Below are positions 53,359-62,153 of a stretch of DNA of 64,000 nt, piece by piece. The number at the start of each line of letters is the position of its first letter. Within the stretch, counting starts at the first letter, position 1. The stretch spans positions 107,869 to 171,868 of the forward strand of contig JBAZKM010000005.1 of NCBI GenBank assembly GCA_041650805.1, written 5' to 3'. Both the position numbers and the translations under genes were made by a program. Below the pieces are notes generated by a model. That model saw only the letters and a list, made by a program, of their open reading frames with translations, had not been told where the DNA came from and ran no database searches. The DNA is from Candidatus Omnitrophota bacterium (GTDB lineage: Bacteria > Omnitrophota > Gorgyraeia > 2-01-FULL-45-10).

Positions 53359-54888
53359 TCAGAACCTGTACTGGACCCCGGCGCTGTATATGTTCCTCTT
53401 ATATTTGTATATCCCGATGGTGGCGGCGTCATCTACGAATATGTGCTGAAGCTGGATATCGAGACCTTTGAAGACCTCTATCGCCACCATATTGGATATC
53501 GTCAGGATATCGTCACTGCGATGTTTCTCATATATGGTGTTCCCCTTCACAAAGTCCTGCCGGAAATAGTCGCCGACTATGCTCCACCTTATCTTCTTTG
53601 AGAGGGGAGTGGTCGCGCCGACGGTGAACCGGTTCCCGCAGTATGTCCAGTTGCTGCCCTTGGCGCGTTCGTAATTCAGCGCGTAGCGCACCTGCACGAA
53701 CCCGTCCCGCTTTTTGGTGAAGAAATAGAACCATCCCAGGGACCCAAGGTACTCATTGGCGTCCCTCGAATCGTTATCATATGTGACCGGCCATTTGTAG
53801 TATTTCCTGTTATGCTGGAAGGCAAGCTGGACCATATTGTCCCTGCCGAGCATCACATTGTTCACATTGCTCAATCCCAGCAGGTCCAGGTAATGTTTAT
53901 CGTTTATCCTGACGTAGTTGTAATGGACCGGGAAACCCACCATAATCTCATCTATGAAGAAGGCGGGATAGAGCGACAGGTCGGCGCTCAGTGTGTCGTA
54001 AAACCCGAGGTCGAACTGTTTTGCATAATAGAAAGAACCCCCGCCCTTCACATTAAAATAATCCGACGGCCTGAAATTATATTCCCCCTGGCAGGTATAG
54101 ACATTTCGCCAGTCGCCCTGGTTGTCTATGTCCGACGCGAGCGAATCATCGCCCGGTTTCAATATGACGTTGTCGTCGTATTGGAGCGCCGTCCCGACGT
54201 TCCCGCGGAAGGGCCTCTCGGCGTCCTCTTTTCTCGTGATGGCCTCAACGTACTCATTTGCGAAAGCGGCCATATCGGTCGCCGGGTCCTTTATGACGAT
54301 CTGGCGGAACATCTCCTTGGCATCGGCCAGTTTTTTCGTCTCCATATAGGCGATGCCCTTATAGTAGGTTGCGGTCCTGGCCAGCGAGCCGTCCAGTTCC
54401 GCCGCCCGGTCGAGAGACGCGACCGCCTTATCGATATCCTTCTTCTCCCTCAATAAGACGAGCCCTTTCAGGAGGGCGACCTGGGCAGGCGCCACGGACC
54501 CTTTCTCGGCCCTGTCGATCCATCTCTTCGCCTCATCCGTCTCATTGCATTGATAAAGGACGTCTATAAGCTCGGGGATGGCGTTATCGATCGGGGGCCG
54601 GAGTTTGGCCGCAGCTTCGAGGTTGGCTCGCGCCTCTTCAAAATCCTGGAGTTTTTTGTATGTCAATCCCAGGTAGTAGGCAACGGCAGACGAGCCCTCA
54701 TCCTCTTCTCTCATATCTTTCAGCAATATGAGGGCCTCTTCGAAATTCTCGTGCTGGTAGAGCGATATCGCCCTGTCCATCTTCTCTTTATCCTGGGCCC
54801 ATGCTTCGGAGGGGATGCAGGAGGGACCGTAGATAGCGAAGACTGCGGTAAAGAGTAAAAAAATAGCCGATATGCTGTTTCTGCTCAT
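53359..54888 (-). CDS. TPR protein with C-terminal outer-membrane barrel
   Basis: The 509-aa protein has a signal peptide (residues 1-31, SEAWA-QD), a TPR solenoid (about 35-225) and then a beta barrel (about 230-509) that ends in Phe (GVQYRF). This layout resembles Slam (surface lipoprotein assembly modulator) and related TPR-porins, which move lipoproteins or substrates to the cell surface. AAGGAA lies just before the ATG. It is convergent with the glycosidase gene and divergent from the AsmA-like gene. The Slam likeness is a structural guess. Confidence 0.72.
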   Translation of the reverse strand: MSRNSISAIFLLFTAVFAIYGPSCIPSEAWAQDKEKMDRAISLYQHENFEEALILLKDMREEDEGSSAVAYYLGLTYKKLQDFEEARANLEAAAKLRPPIDNAIPELIDVLYQCNETDEAKRWIDRAEKGSVAPAQVALLKGLVLLREKKDIDKAVASLDRAAELDGSLARTATYYKGIAYMETKKLADAKEMFRQIVIKDPATDMAAFANEYVEAITRKEDAERPFRGNVGTALQYDDNVILKPGDDSLASDIDNQGDWRNVYTCQGEYNFRPSDYFNVKGGGSFYYAKQFDLGFYDTLSADLSLYPAFFIDEIMVGFPVHYNYVRINDKHYLDLLGLSNVNNVMLGRDNMVQLAFQHNRKYYKWPVTYDNDSRDANEYLGSLGWFYFFTKKRDGFVQVRYALNYERAKGSNWTYCGNRFTVGATTPLSKKIRWSIVGDYFRQDFVKGNTIYEKHRSDDILTISNMVAIEVFKGLDIQLQHIFVDDAATIGIYKYKRNIYSAGVQYRF

Positions 54889-54912
54889 TTCCTTATGTGG
54901 ATATTTGTACCA

Positions 54913-54941
54913 AGATTATCATATAATCACAGGCAAGTCAA
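54913..54941 (-). promoter_or_regulatory. Promoter of the TPR-barrel gene
   Basis: On the minus strand TTGACT (54941-54936) and TAATCT (54918-54913) have a 17-bp spacer. The ATG is 24 nt downstream. Confidence 0.5.
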
Positions 54942-54954
54942 ACGGCATAACCGG

Positions 54955-54983
54955 TTGACAAATAAACGATAGTGTTGTAACTT
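54955..54983 (+). promoter_or_regulatory. Promoter of the AsmA-like gene
   Basis: TTGACA (54955-54960) and TAACTT (54978-54983) have a 17-bp spacer, 36 bp before the ATG at 55020. GAAAGGAAA precedes the ATG. It is divergent from the promoter at 54913-54941. Confidence 0.5.
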
Positions 54984-55019
54984 ATTTATCGGCGGCCACA
55001 CCAGACAGAAAGGAAAAAT

Positions 55020-56903
55020 ATGCTCTCATTCATCAATATCCCGGCAAAGGTAATAGGCATCCTGGAGGCGAACATATCCCCCCGCGAGATAGCCGCAGGC
55101 GTGTGCCTCGCCGTCTTCCTGGGGTTCGTCCCGCTGAACGGGCCTATGGCGCTCCTCCTTGCCGTCTTCTTCTTCGTCTTCAGGATAAACCGCGTCGCCA
55201 CTCTCCTGACCCTCCCGTTATTCAAGACCCTGTATATTTTAGGGGCAAGCCGGCTTACCGATGCGGCTGGGACCGCCATCCTGGAGAAGGCGCAATGGCT
55301 CGACGGTTTTTTCAGGTGGCTTACCCATCTGCCGGTGATAGCGTATCTCGATCTGAATAATACGCTCATAGCCGGGGGGCTCGCGGTATCGCTGGCGTTC
55401 TCTATACCGGCTTATTTTGTCTCCAAAAAGGCAAGCGCCGTCCTGATATCCGCATATTCCGCGCGGATGAAAGATTCGGCGTTCGCGAAGTGGGCGTCCG
55501 GCATAAAGATGGCGGGCCTGATGGGCCCGGACGCGGCCGCCACATTGAAGAACGTCCAGGTCCGGGTAAAACAGACATTGATAGGGAAGATCAGGCGGGC
55601 GATGTCGAAGCCCGGGAAGCCGAAGAGCGCCTTCCTTAAACGCATTAACGTTGCCGGCATTGCGGTCATCATAACTCTGCTTGCCGCCTTCCACCTGGGT
55701 GTGGGATTTTTTATAAGCCCCGCCCTAAGTTCGTTCATCGTGGATAACCTGAACAGATATACCCCCGCCAGGATAACGGTAGATAAAGTGAATATCTGGC
55801 CGTTGACCTTATCCTTCTCGCTGAAAGGCATGAAAGTATTCGACCCCGAAAAGGAAGGGATGCGCATAGCAAAGGCGGACCTCGCCGTTATAAGGGTGAG
55901 CCCGCTTGCCCTCCTTTCCAGGAGGATGGTATTCTCCGATATAAGTATGACCGGCGCCGAGATCGATGTGGAGGGGACGGCGGACGGCAGTTTCAATATA
56001 AGCCGCCTGGCCGTTCCGAAAAGCGGGGCCGCGAAGACCGGGGCCGACTTTGAATGGCGCGCGCTCATGCAGAAGAAGGACTGGTTCGGCAAGATCTATG
56101 GATCCGTAAGAAAGCGTTTCTCTAAAAAGGGCCAGGAGAAGATAAAGGAAGACCGCAAGAAGGCGAGGGAGGTGACCGTGACCACGGAAGCGCTCCCCAA
56201 AGGCAAGCTCGTAAAATTCAGGACGGCGAAGGACCTCTATCTTTTTGAGATAAGACGGCTCGATATAAGGGGTGCGCGTATAAACGTGAAAGCGAACGGC
56301 CGGACGGCGGAACTGGATAAGGCCGATATACGCATGACCCGTCTCGCCTATGATCCCGAGAACGGTATGGCTTTGGACTTACTTGATATGAGAGGGGTCA
56401 TAAAGAGAGGCGGTGTTCCCGCAGGCGGGTTCGATATCTTCTTTTCAAAAAATTTTAACAGAGATGTCCCCACGGCCGTCTTCAGGGTCGAATTGAAAGA
56501 CGTGGATATGACCGCCGTTAGTTTCATATACGAGGACTCGCTGCCCGTGCGCGTGGAGAAGGGTATCATAACGCTTGGGTCCAGGACGTCCGTCACCGGT
56601 GACGCGATCGCTTCGCGTAATGAGATCCATCTGAGGGACCACTCCGTCTCGCCGAAGCCGGGGGGCAGTCCAACGATGGGCCTGATACCGATATCGGCCG
56701 TGTGCGATGCGGTGAACCACGTAAACCCGCTGACGCTCAAATTCGACATAGGGGGGACCGTCGAAAGGCCGGAATTCGGCTCCTTCCAGGAATCGCTGAT
56801 GGCCCTGATAAAGCCGTACATCACGGACTTCCAGGAGAAGATAAAGAACGAAGGCCTCAGGATGCTGGATAACCTGCTCAAGAAAAAAGGTGACGGGCAG
56901 TAA
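55020..56903 (+). CDS. Fused TIGR03546-like membrane domain and AsmA-like domain
   Basis: The 627-aa protein has an N-terminal membrane part (about residues 15-150, ISPREIAAGVCLAVFLGF..., DUF2062/TIGR03546 type) and a second helix near 215-240. A long beta-rich periplasmic part follows (about 240-627; ITVDKVNIWPLTLSFSLKG, the AsmA/TIGR03545 style). These two units are known as adjacent genes in other bacteria; here they are one frame. AsmA-like proteins may carry phospholipid between the membranes. The next gene encodes an acyltransferase that makes phosphatidic acid, which fits a lipid role. Confidence 0.7.
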   Translation: MLSFINIPAKVIGILEANISPREIAAGVCLAVFLGFVPLNGPMALLLAVFFFVFRINRVATLLTLPLFKTLYILGASRLTDAAGTAILEKAQWLDGFFRWLTHLPVIAYLDLNNTLIAGGLAVSLAFSIPAYFVSKKASAVLISAYSARMKDSAFAKWASGIKMAGLMGPDAAATLKNVQVRVKQTLIGKIRRAMSKPGKPKSAFLKRINVAGIAVIITLLAAFHLGVGFFISPALSSFIVDNLNRYTPARITVDKVNIWPLTLSFSLKGMKVFDPEKEGMRIAKADLAVIRVSPLALLSRRMVFSDISMTGAEIDVEGTADGSFNISRLAVPKSGAAKTGADFEWRALMQKKDWFGKIYGSVRKRFSKKGQEKIKEDRKKAREVTVTTEALPKGKLVKFRTAKDLYLFEIRRLDIRGARINVKANGRTAELDKADIRMTRLAYDPENGMALDLLDMRGVIKRGGVPAGGFDIFFSKNFNRDVPTAVFRVELKDVDMTAVSFIYEDSLPVRVEKGIITLGSRTSVTGDAIASRNEIHLRDHSVSPKPGGSPTMGLIPISAVCDAVNHVNPLTLKFDIGGTVERPEFGSFQESLMALIKPYITDFQEKIKNEGLRMLDNLLKKKGDGQ

Positions 56904-56915
56904 AACCGGTTCGTT

Positions 56916-57638
56916 ATGAGATTCATTATATCTATATTGATATGGGTCGTAGGCGCTGTCATTACGGCCGCCGCATTTATCGCGAGCCTGGCGCTCTCTA
57001 TAGCCCCATTTCCGCTCCCGAACAGGAGGAAGCTGGTCCACGCACAGTGTTTCTGGTGGGCGGATGCCCTGGTGGCGTTGAACCCGTTCTGGTCTCTCAG
57101 CGTAGAGGGGCTGGAAAATATCGACCATGATAAGACATATGTGATAGTCGCCAACCACCAGAGCCTTGCCGACATCATCATAGTATATAAGACGCATATG
57201 TATTTCAAGTGGGTGGCCAAGAAGAGCCTTTTGAGGGTGCCTTTCATAGGGGGACTGCTCTGGGTCAATGATCATATCCTGCTCTCCAGGGGGGACTTCG
57301 GCAGTATAAAGGAGGTCTATAGAGAGGCCTCCGAGCGGCTCAGGGCCGGTATATCCGTCTTATTTTTCCCGGAAGGGACGCGCAGCGGCACGGACGAGAT
57401 GAGCGAATTCCTGAACGGGGCTTTTAAGCTGGCCATAAAGGAGTCCAAGCCGGTCCTCCCCGTCTTCATAGGCGGCACCAGGGAAGCGATCCCGAAAGGC
57501 GGCTGGGTCTTTAAGACGAAGGTATCGGCGCGCCTGGTAGTATTCCCTCCCATCGATATATCCGGCTACAAGACCGCCGACTACGCCGTCCTGAGAGACC
57601 TGGTGCGCGATAAATTAAAAAAGGCCGCTTTGCAGTAA
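56916..57638 (+). CDS. plsC: 1-acyl-sn-glycerol-3-phosphate acyltransferase
   Basis: The 240-aa protein has an N-terminal hydrophobic helix and the PlsC motifs: NHQSLAD (HX4D catalytic dyad), DHILLSRGD, FPEGTRSG and VLPVFIGG. It acylates lysophosphatidic acid at the inner membrane. It starts 12 bp after the AsmA-like gene, so lipid synthesis and transport may be linked. The 3' end overlaps the terminator of the opposite-strand operon. Confidence 0.93.
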   Translation: MRFIISILIWVVGAVITAAAFIASLALSIAPFPLPNRRKLVHAQCFWWADALVALNPFWSLSVEGLENIDHDKTYVIVANHQSLADIIIVYKTHMYFKWVAKKSLLRVPFIGGLLWVNDHILLSRGDFGSIKEVYREASERLRAGISVLFFPEGTRSGTDEMSEFLNGAFKLAIKESKPVLPVFIGGTREAIPKGGWVFKTKVSARLVVFPPIDISGYKTADYAVLRDLVRDKLKKAALQ

Positions 57639-57653
57639 TCCGCAAGACGGCCT
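57617..57653 (-). terminator. Terminator of the kinase-sigma-FecR operon
   Basis: On the minus strand AGGCCG and CGGCCT form a stem with a 20-base loop region that also contains TTGC/GCAA pairing, followed by six T. It lies 25 bp after the FecR stop and inside the 3' end of plsC. Confidence 0.7.
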
Positions 57654-57677
57654 GTCACAAGGTCCGCATTAAAAAGA

Positions 57678-59462
57678 TCAATCATCCGGAGCGACCCATG
57701 TACCGGACGCTGTCCCATCGAAAGTGTGCAGGCTGCCGTTATAAGTGCCGGATGCGGTGCCTGTGGCATCCCTGTCCAGCCCCCCGCCGTCTATGTAGCC
57801 GGTGACCGTCCCCGTCCAGGTGCCGCCGCTCCACGAGCCGGGCGGTTGTATGGTAACGGTATCATCGGTCGCAGTGTTCGTGCAGTGTATATGCCAGTCA
57901 TTGGTGGGGAGGAGGTCGAAGCTTCCGCTTATCGCGGCAGTCCATGTCTTATCGGCCTCAAGGTACATCTCTACAGTGACTGCGGCAGTGCTCTGGAATT
58001 CGGCGCTGGAGCGTGACTTATCGAGCGTCGTTATCGTGTCATAAGGGGAGTAGGTGACAGGCGTATTGACGACTTCGTCGAACGTGGGCCTGTTATCGGT
58101 AGTCGCCATGATGTCGCCCATTGACGCCGTTGATGTCGTCTCTACGGCCTCCGCGAATTTAGCGCCCTCACCGGCGACGAGCGTGGTGCCGGCTTCCGCA
58201 GCAGTCGTGTCGGAAGGGTTCGAATAACCGTCCGCCATAGCGCCGGCGCCATACGACTGGTCCAGGTCCGTCTTCTGTTCGGTCGACGTGAAGACGGGGG
58301 CCGATATGGCCCCGGATGCGTCGACAATAGAATTCTGGCCCGGCTCTACCGTCATCGTCTGTCCCGAGACCGCGCTTGTGATGAACCCGCCGCCGCCCTC
58401 GTAAAATGCCTGCGTGCCGGCCGGCTGTATATCGAGATACATCACCGTGCCCCTGGCGCCGCAGGTGGCCGTAGGCGTCTTGACCTGGAATGTCGACTTT
58501 TTGCCCAGTTTCTCTATGACGGCTTTTATCTTCCCGTTCTTCGATTCGAAAGTATTTTCAAACTCCCCGGTCGCGGGGTCGTATTGCAGTTTTATGATGG
58601 CCAGTTCGGTGTTCGATTGGATGATTATCAGGTTGCCGTTACTCAGGCGGACCTCCGCCCTCCCGCCTTCGCCGGCCTGGAGTTTATCTCCCTCGTATAC
58701 CACCTCGTTGACCTTCGCCATGCGGAAATCCTCGGACCCTTTTTTATAGATGCGAACCTCGCCCGCCATGTCCGTTATCGAAGCCGTCATCATGGAGGCG
58801 CCTTTATAGGAGACCCACTTCTTCGTAAGCGCCGGTTCCACGATCTTCTTATTCAATGCCATCTCGGCGTCGAGAGACGGCCTCGGCTCCTGCGGCGCGT
58901 CCTTGAAGACGACCATGGACGAATTGCCTTTTCCGACATCGACTTTCGTCTCCGGGAGCGCCTGGTTCAGGAGAGAGATGAGGCCTTCTTTTACGAGCAC
59001 GCCGGTCCTGCCGGCCTGATAAGAGACGAATATATCCGAACCTTTGACCCTTCCCAGGGCATTGGGCGTGGCGATGAGGAATGTATCCGGGCGGCCCGTC
59101 TTCGATACAACCGCTTCTATGGTCCCGCGCGTGAGGCTCAGCCGGGCGAGCTCTCTCTTGTCATTTGCGCCTATCAGATATTCGTCCACGATGACGCAGC
59201 TGTTCGGCGCAAGCTTGATGACGCTATTGTCGCGGAATGTGACTTTGACCTTGGAGTAGCTCTTGGTCCTGATGCGGTCTTTCAGAGAGACCGTGTCGTT
59301 CTCTTTCAAAAAGACCGCCTCCGCCGCCCCTGGGCGCAATATATCCGCAGCCCCCTCTACCGAGGTCACCGTCCCGATCCCGGGCTCCGCCTGCGGATAC
59401 GATATTCCGGAGGAAGCGAAGAATACGGATAGCGCCAGCGATAAGATATGTCTCTTATTCAT
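57678..59462 (-). CDS. Secreted protein with two FecR domains
   Basis: The 594-aa protein has a signal peptide (residues 1-25, near SYPQA-EP). FecR-type beta domains occupy about residues 30-145 (GTVTSVEGAADIL, ATPNALGRVKGSDIFV) and about 230-345 (VKTPTATCGARGTVM). The rest is Thr/Ser/Gly-rich and may be surface-exposed. In Fec systems FecR is a membrane anti-sigma; here it lacks a cytoplasmic part, so it is more likely a periplasmic ligand-binding or structural protein. It overlaps the double-receiver gene by 8 bp and is the last gene of the operon. Confidence 0.85.
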   Translation of the reverse strand: MNKRHILSLALSVFFASSGISYPQAEPGIGTVTSVEGAADILRPGAAEAVFLKENDTVSLKDRIRTKSYSKVKVTFRDNSVIKLAPNSCVIVDEYLIGANDKRELARLSLTRGTIEAVVSKTGRPDTFLIATPNALGRVKGSDIFVSYQAGRTGVLVKEGLISLLNQALPETKVDVGKGNSSMVVFKDAPQEPRPSLDAEMALNKKIVEPALTKKWVSYKGASMMTASITDMAGEVRIYKKGSEDFRMAKVNEVVYEGDKLQAGEGGRAEVRLSNGNLIIIQSNTELAIIKLQYDPATGEFENTFESKNGKIKAVIEKLGKKSTFQVKTPTATCGARGTVMYLDIQPAGTQAFYEGGGGFITSAVSGQTMTVEPGQNSIVDASGAISAPVFTSTEQKTDLDQSYGAGAMADGYSNPSDTTAAEAGTTLVAGEGAKFAEAVETTSTASMGDIMATTDNRPTFDEVVNTPVTYSPYDTITTLDKSRSSAEFQSTAAVTVEMYLEADKTWTAAISGSFDLLPTNDWHIHCTNTATDDTVTIQPPGSWSGGTWTGTVTGYIDGGGLDRDATGTASGTYNGSLHTFDGTASGTWVAPDD

Positions 59463-60219
59463 TTTCTGCTATGGCCAGTTTTGACATCACGACAAGTTCA
59501 AGGTATAGAAAGTCGAACGGTTTCAGGACATAACCGTACGCGCCCAGCTCTATGGCCTTCTGGACCTTCCCGTCATCCTGGTCGGAAGTGACCATGACCA
59601 CTCCCAGTTTAGGGTTTATACCCAGAAGCCCCTTCAGCGTCTCGAGGCCGTCTATCCCGGTCATATTCATGTCCAGGAGGGCCATCGAAAATTTTTCTCC
59701 CCCGGCGATCCTGAGGGCCTCCTCGCCGCTTCCGGCCTCCAGCGTCCTGTAACCCTTGGTCTGAAAAAAGCTCTTCAACATATTACGGATGCCCGTTTCG
59801 TCATCGACGATAAGTACCGACTTCTCTCTCTTTCCGGAAGGGCCCGGGGCCATACGCGTCTGGGCATTGAGTATCCTCCCGAGCTGCTCTACGAGCTGGG
59901 GGATCTCGGTCTTCTTGCTCAGGGCCTCGTTCGCCCCGGCCTCCCGCACCTCTTTTTCTATCTGGGGAGTGAGGATGCCGGAATATATCACAACAGGCAT
60001 CTTCTTCTGGAACTCCCGTATCTTTTTCAGGACGGAGATGCCGGATTCTCCGGCCAGCTCGATGTCCAGCAGGACGAGGTCGAGCGGTTCCTTGAAGATA
60101 ATATCGAGCGCCTGATCGGCGCTGGGTACGGTTATCGCTTCGTACCCGTTAAGCTTCAGCGCCTTCTGAAGCAGCTCCCTTATATATATCTCATCATCCA
60201 CTACAAGTATCTTTGCCAT
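59455..60219 (-). CDS. Double receiver response regulator
   Basis: The 254-aa protein has two CheY-like receivers and no output domain. Receiver 1: D8/D9, phosphoacceptor D52 (VLLDIE), K102-K103. Receiver 2: D139/D140, phosphoacceptor D183 (ALLDMN), K in YVLKPFD. The order and linker (residues 121-133) are clear. It could pass phosphate within a relay or titrate a kinase. The kinase gene heads the same operon; FecR overlaps its end. Confidence 0.92.
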   Translation of the reverse strand: MAKILVVDDEIYIRELLQKALKLNGYEAITVPSADQALDIIFKEPLDLVLLDIELAGESGISVLKKIREFQKKMPVVIYSGILTPQIEKEVREAGANEALSKKTEIPQLVEQLGRILNAQTRMAPGPSGKREKSVLIVDDETGIRNMLKSFFQTKGYRTLEAGSGEEALRIAGGEKFSMALLDMNMTGIDGLETLKGLLGINPKLGVVMVTSDQDDGKVQKAIELGAYGYVLKPFDFLYLELVVMSKLAIAENE

Positions 60220-60231
60220 GGCCGCTCCTGA

Positions 60232-61674
60232 TCACTTTGAAGGAAAGTATACGGATACCGTTACGGGTTTCGAGCTGAGCAATTTTCCTTTGGACGCAGG
60301 GCGTCCGAATTCGGAGAAGGGGACGCCGAGGGCCGTTATATGGCCGCGCAGGGTCTCTAATTCCGCAGTCGATATGGAGAATATGATGATATCTTCCGAT
60401 TCGTGATCGACCGACCCGCTCTTTCCGTGTATCATATCGGATATCTCCGACCTTTGACCGGGTGTGACGGGCCCTACGTGCCAGTGGAGCACGTCCGACG
60501 CCTCCCTTTCGATATATACGGATACGGGCAATTGCCCCTTCGAAGGGATGGATGTGTCCTTTGTGAAGTCGGTGAAATACGAAGCGCCGGAGAACGATTG
60601 TATCCGTGAGGCCGCCGTCTCGATGGCCGGTCCTGTGCCCGTCAGGAGGATATGGTCATTGGCGCGGTAATTCGGCGTGATATCCGCGGTATTCAACGCG
60701 TCGGATAACCGCTGTTCGCGTTCGGAGTCCCGCCGCCTCTTCTCTTCGGATGCCTGCCGCGCGCTGAGCTCTATCGAACTCACCTCTTCTTCGAGGCTCC
60801 TTATGGAGCCCTCTAACGCCGATCTCTCTTTAATCCTCTGCTGTAATTCAAGGTTCGCGGCGTTTCTCGCTTCCTCTATCTCCGTCTTTGTCTTCTCGGT
60901 ATAGGACTTTCCCAGTTCCACACGGCTTTTTTCCTGCAAAACCTTTATATCACCTTCCAGCGTCCGCAGTTCGTCGGCCTTTTTTCGTACCTCGGCCTCT
61001 TTCTTATCTTTCTCCCCGTAATCCACCGTTGTCTCGCCGCCCTGTTTCGAGACGATAAAGTGCCAGTGAAGAGGCGCCGGTTTGACGCTTACCGCCGCCT
61101 GCGGCCCGGGATCGGCAGGGGCCGGGCCTTCATCCTTAGACAGCTCTTCTTCGAGAAGCGTCTTTTCCGCTTTCGTCCCCTCGGTGTCTTTTTTAACATT
61201 CACACCCAACCCGGTGGCTATGTTCTGTAGCTCATCCAGCAGGGCCTTGCCCTCGCTGTCGCCGCCTGACCTGATCGTCTCTTTCTTTATTATAACTGCG
61301 TCATCGCTCCCGGGGCCCCTGCGGCCTTTGAAATGGTTCACCCCGATAAGGAAGGCCGCTATGGAGATGACCAGGACGGCTGCGACGACGATCAATTTTT
61401 TCGGTCTGCCCCGTTTCGGCGCGGAGGGTATCCTTTCCATATGGTCCAGGTTGAATAGGACGGTGGAGCTGAAATCGGAAGGGACCCTGACGTTCCCCAA
61501 TTCCCACAACTGGTTTGAGACCGAACCGATGGCGCCCACATAGTTCCTGCACTTTGCGCAGTCCTTGATATGCGAGACGAATACCTGGTATTCGTCTTCC
61601 GCGAGCAGGTCTTCAAGGAACGGTTTGAGCCGTTTCTTGATGTCCGCGCAGGTTATCAGAAGATCATCCCCCAT
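60232..61674 (-). CDS. Zinc-finger anti-sigma factor, membrane-bound
   Basis: The 480-aa protein begins with a zinc-finger anti-sigma domain: H35-x3-C39-x2-C42 (HIKDCAKCRN). One transmembrane helix lies at about residues 92-113 and a long periplasmic part follows, including a coiled coil (about 230-320) and two repeated beta strands with HWHF/HWHV motifs (residues near 203 and 403). Its start overlaps the ECF sigma gene by 11 bp, the normal sigma/anti-sigma layout. A periplasmic signal should free the sigma factor. The large outer part suggests a specific envelope input. Confidence 0.88.
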   Translation of the reverse strand: MGDDLLITCADIKKRLKPFLEDLLAEDEYQVFVSHIKDCAKCRNYVGAIGSVSNQLWELGNVRVPSDFSSTVLFNLDHMERIPSAPKRGRPKKLIVVAAVLVISIAAFLIGVNHFKGRRGPGSDDAVIIKKETIRSGGDSEGKALLDELQNIATGLGVNVKKDTEGTKAEKTLLEEELSKDEGPAPADPGPQAAVSVKPAPLHWHFIVSKQGGETTVDYGEKDKKEAEVRKKADELRTLEGDIKVLQEKSRVELGKSYTEKTKTEIEEARNAANLELQQRIKERSALEGSIRSLEEEVSSIELSARQASEEKRRRDSEREQRLSDALNTADITPNYRANDHILLTGTGPAIETAASRIQSFSGASYFTDFTKDTSIPSKGQLPVSVYIEREASDVLHWHVGPVTPGQRSEISDMIHGKSGSVDHESEDIIIFSISTAELETLRGHITALGVPFSEFGRPASKGKLLSSKPVTVSVYFPSK

Positions 61675-62152
61675 GTCTCAAGACCTCGTCTAATTTGTTC
61701 CTGAGCTGTACGCGCGCCTGGGTCGTCCGGATCCTGGCTTCTTTCTCGGGGACTTCGAGTATAGCGGAGATCTCTTTATATGAGAGGTGTGCCTGGTCGC
61801 GCAGGAGGAGAGGCGCCTTCGTATCGAGATCGAGCCCCAGGAGCGCCTTCTTCATGAGCCGGAGCGGCTCTCTCTTCGGCCGGGGCAGGTCCGCGAAGTC
61901 GGCATCGTCAAAGAAAGGTATCGCTTTGGTATCCCGGCTCCTCTCTATGACGCTCCTGACTGCCCTTACCATGAGCGTTGACTCGTCCTCAAGCGGCGAC
62001 GCCGTCTGGAGCGCCTCGGCGAACCCTGCCGCGGCAACGTCATAGGCCTTGTTACGGTCGCCCCCGACCAGATATAAGGTCAGCGCGAATATCTTCTGCT
62101 GGCAGGACTCTATCGCCAGTTTCATGCTGTTCTTGTCCAGCTGATACTCCAT
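61664..62152 (-). CDS. ECF sigma factor
   Basis: The 162-aa protein has a region 2-like N-terminal half (KIFALTLYLVGGDRNKAYDVAAAGFAEAL, weakly conserved) and a clear region 4 helix-turn-helix at the end (LSYKEISAILEVPEKEARIRTTQAR). It is a short, divergent ECF. The membrane anti-sigma overlaps its 3' end. It would direct RNA polymerase to a small stress regulon. Its start lies directly after the kinase gene. Confidence 0.88.
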   Translation of the reverse strand: MEYQLDKNSMKLAIESCQQKIFALTLYLVGGDRNKAYDVAAAGFAEALQTASPLEDESTLMVRAVRSVIERSRDTKAIPFFDDADFADLPRPKREPLRLMKKALLGLDLDTKAPLLLRDQAHLSYKEISAILEVPEKEARIRTTQARVQLRNKLDEVLRHGG

Positions 62153-62153
62153 C

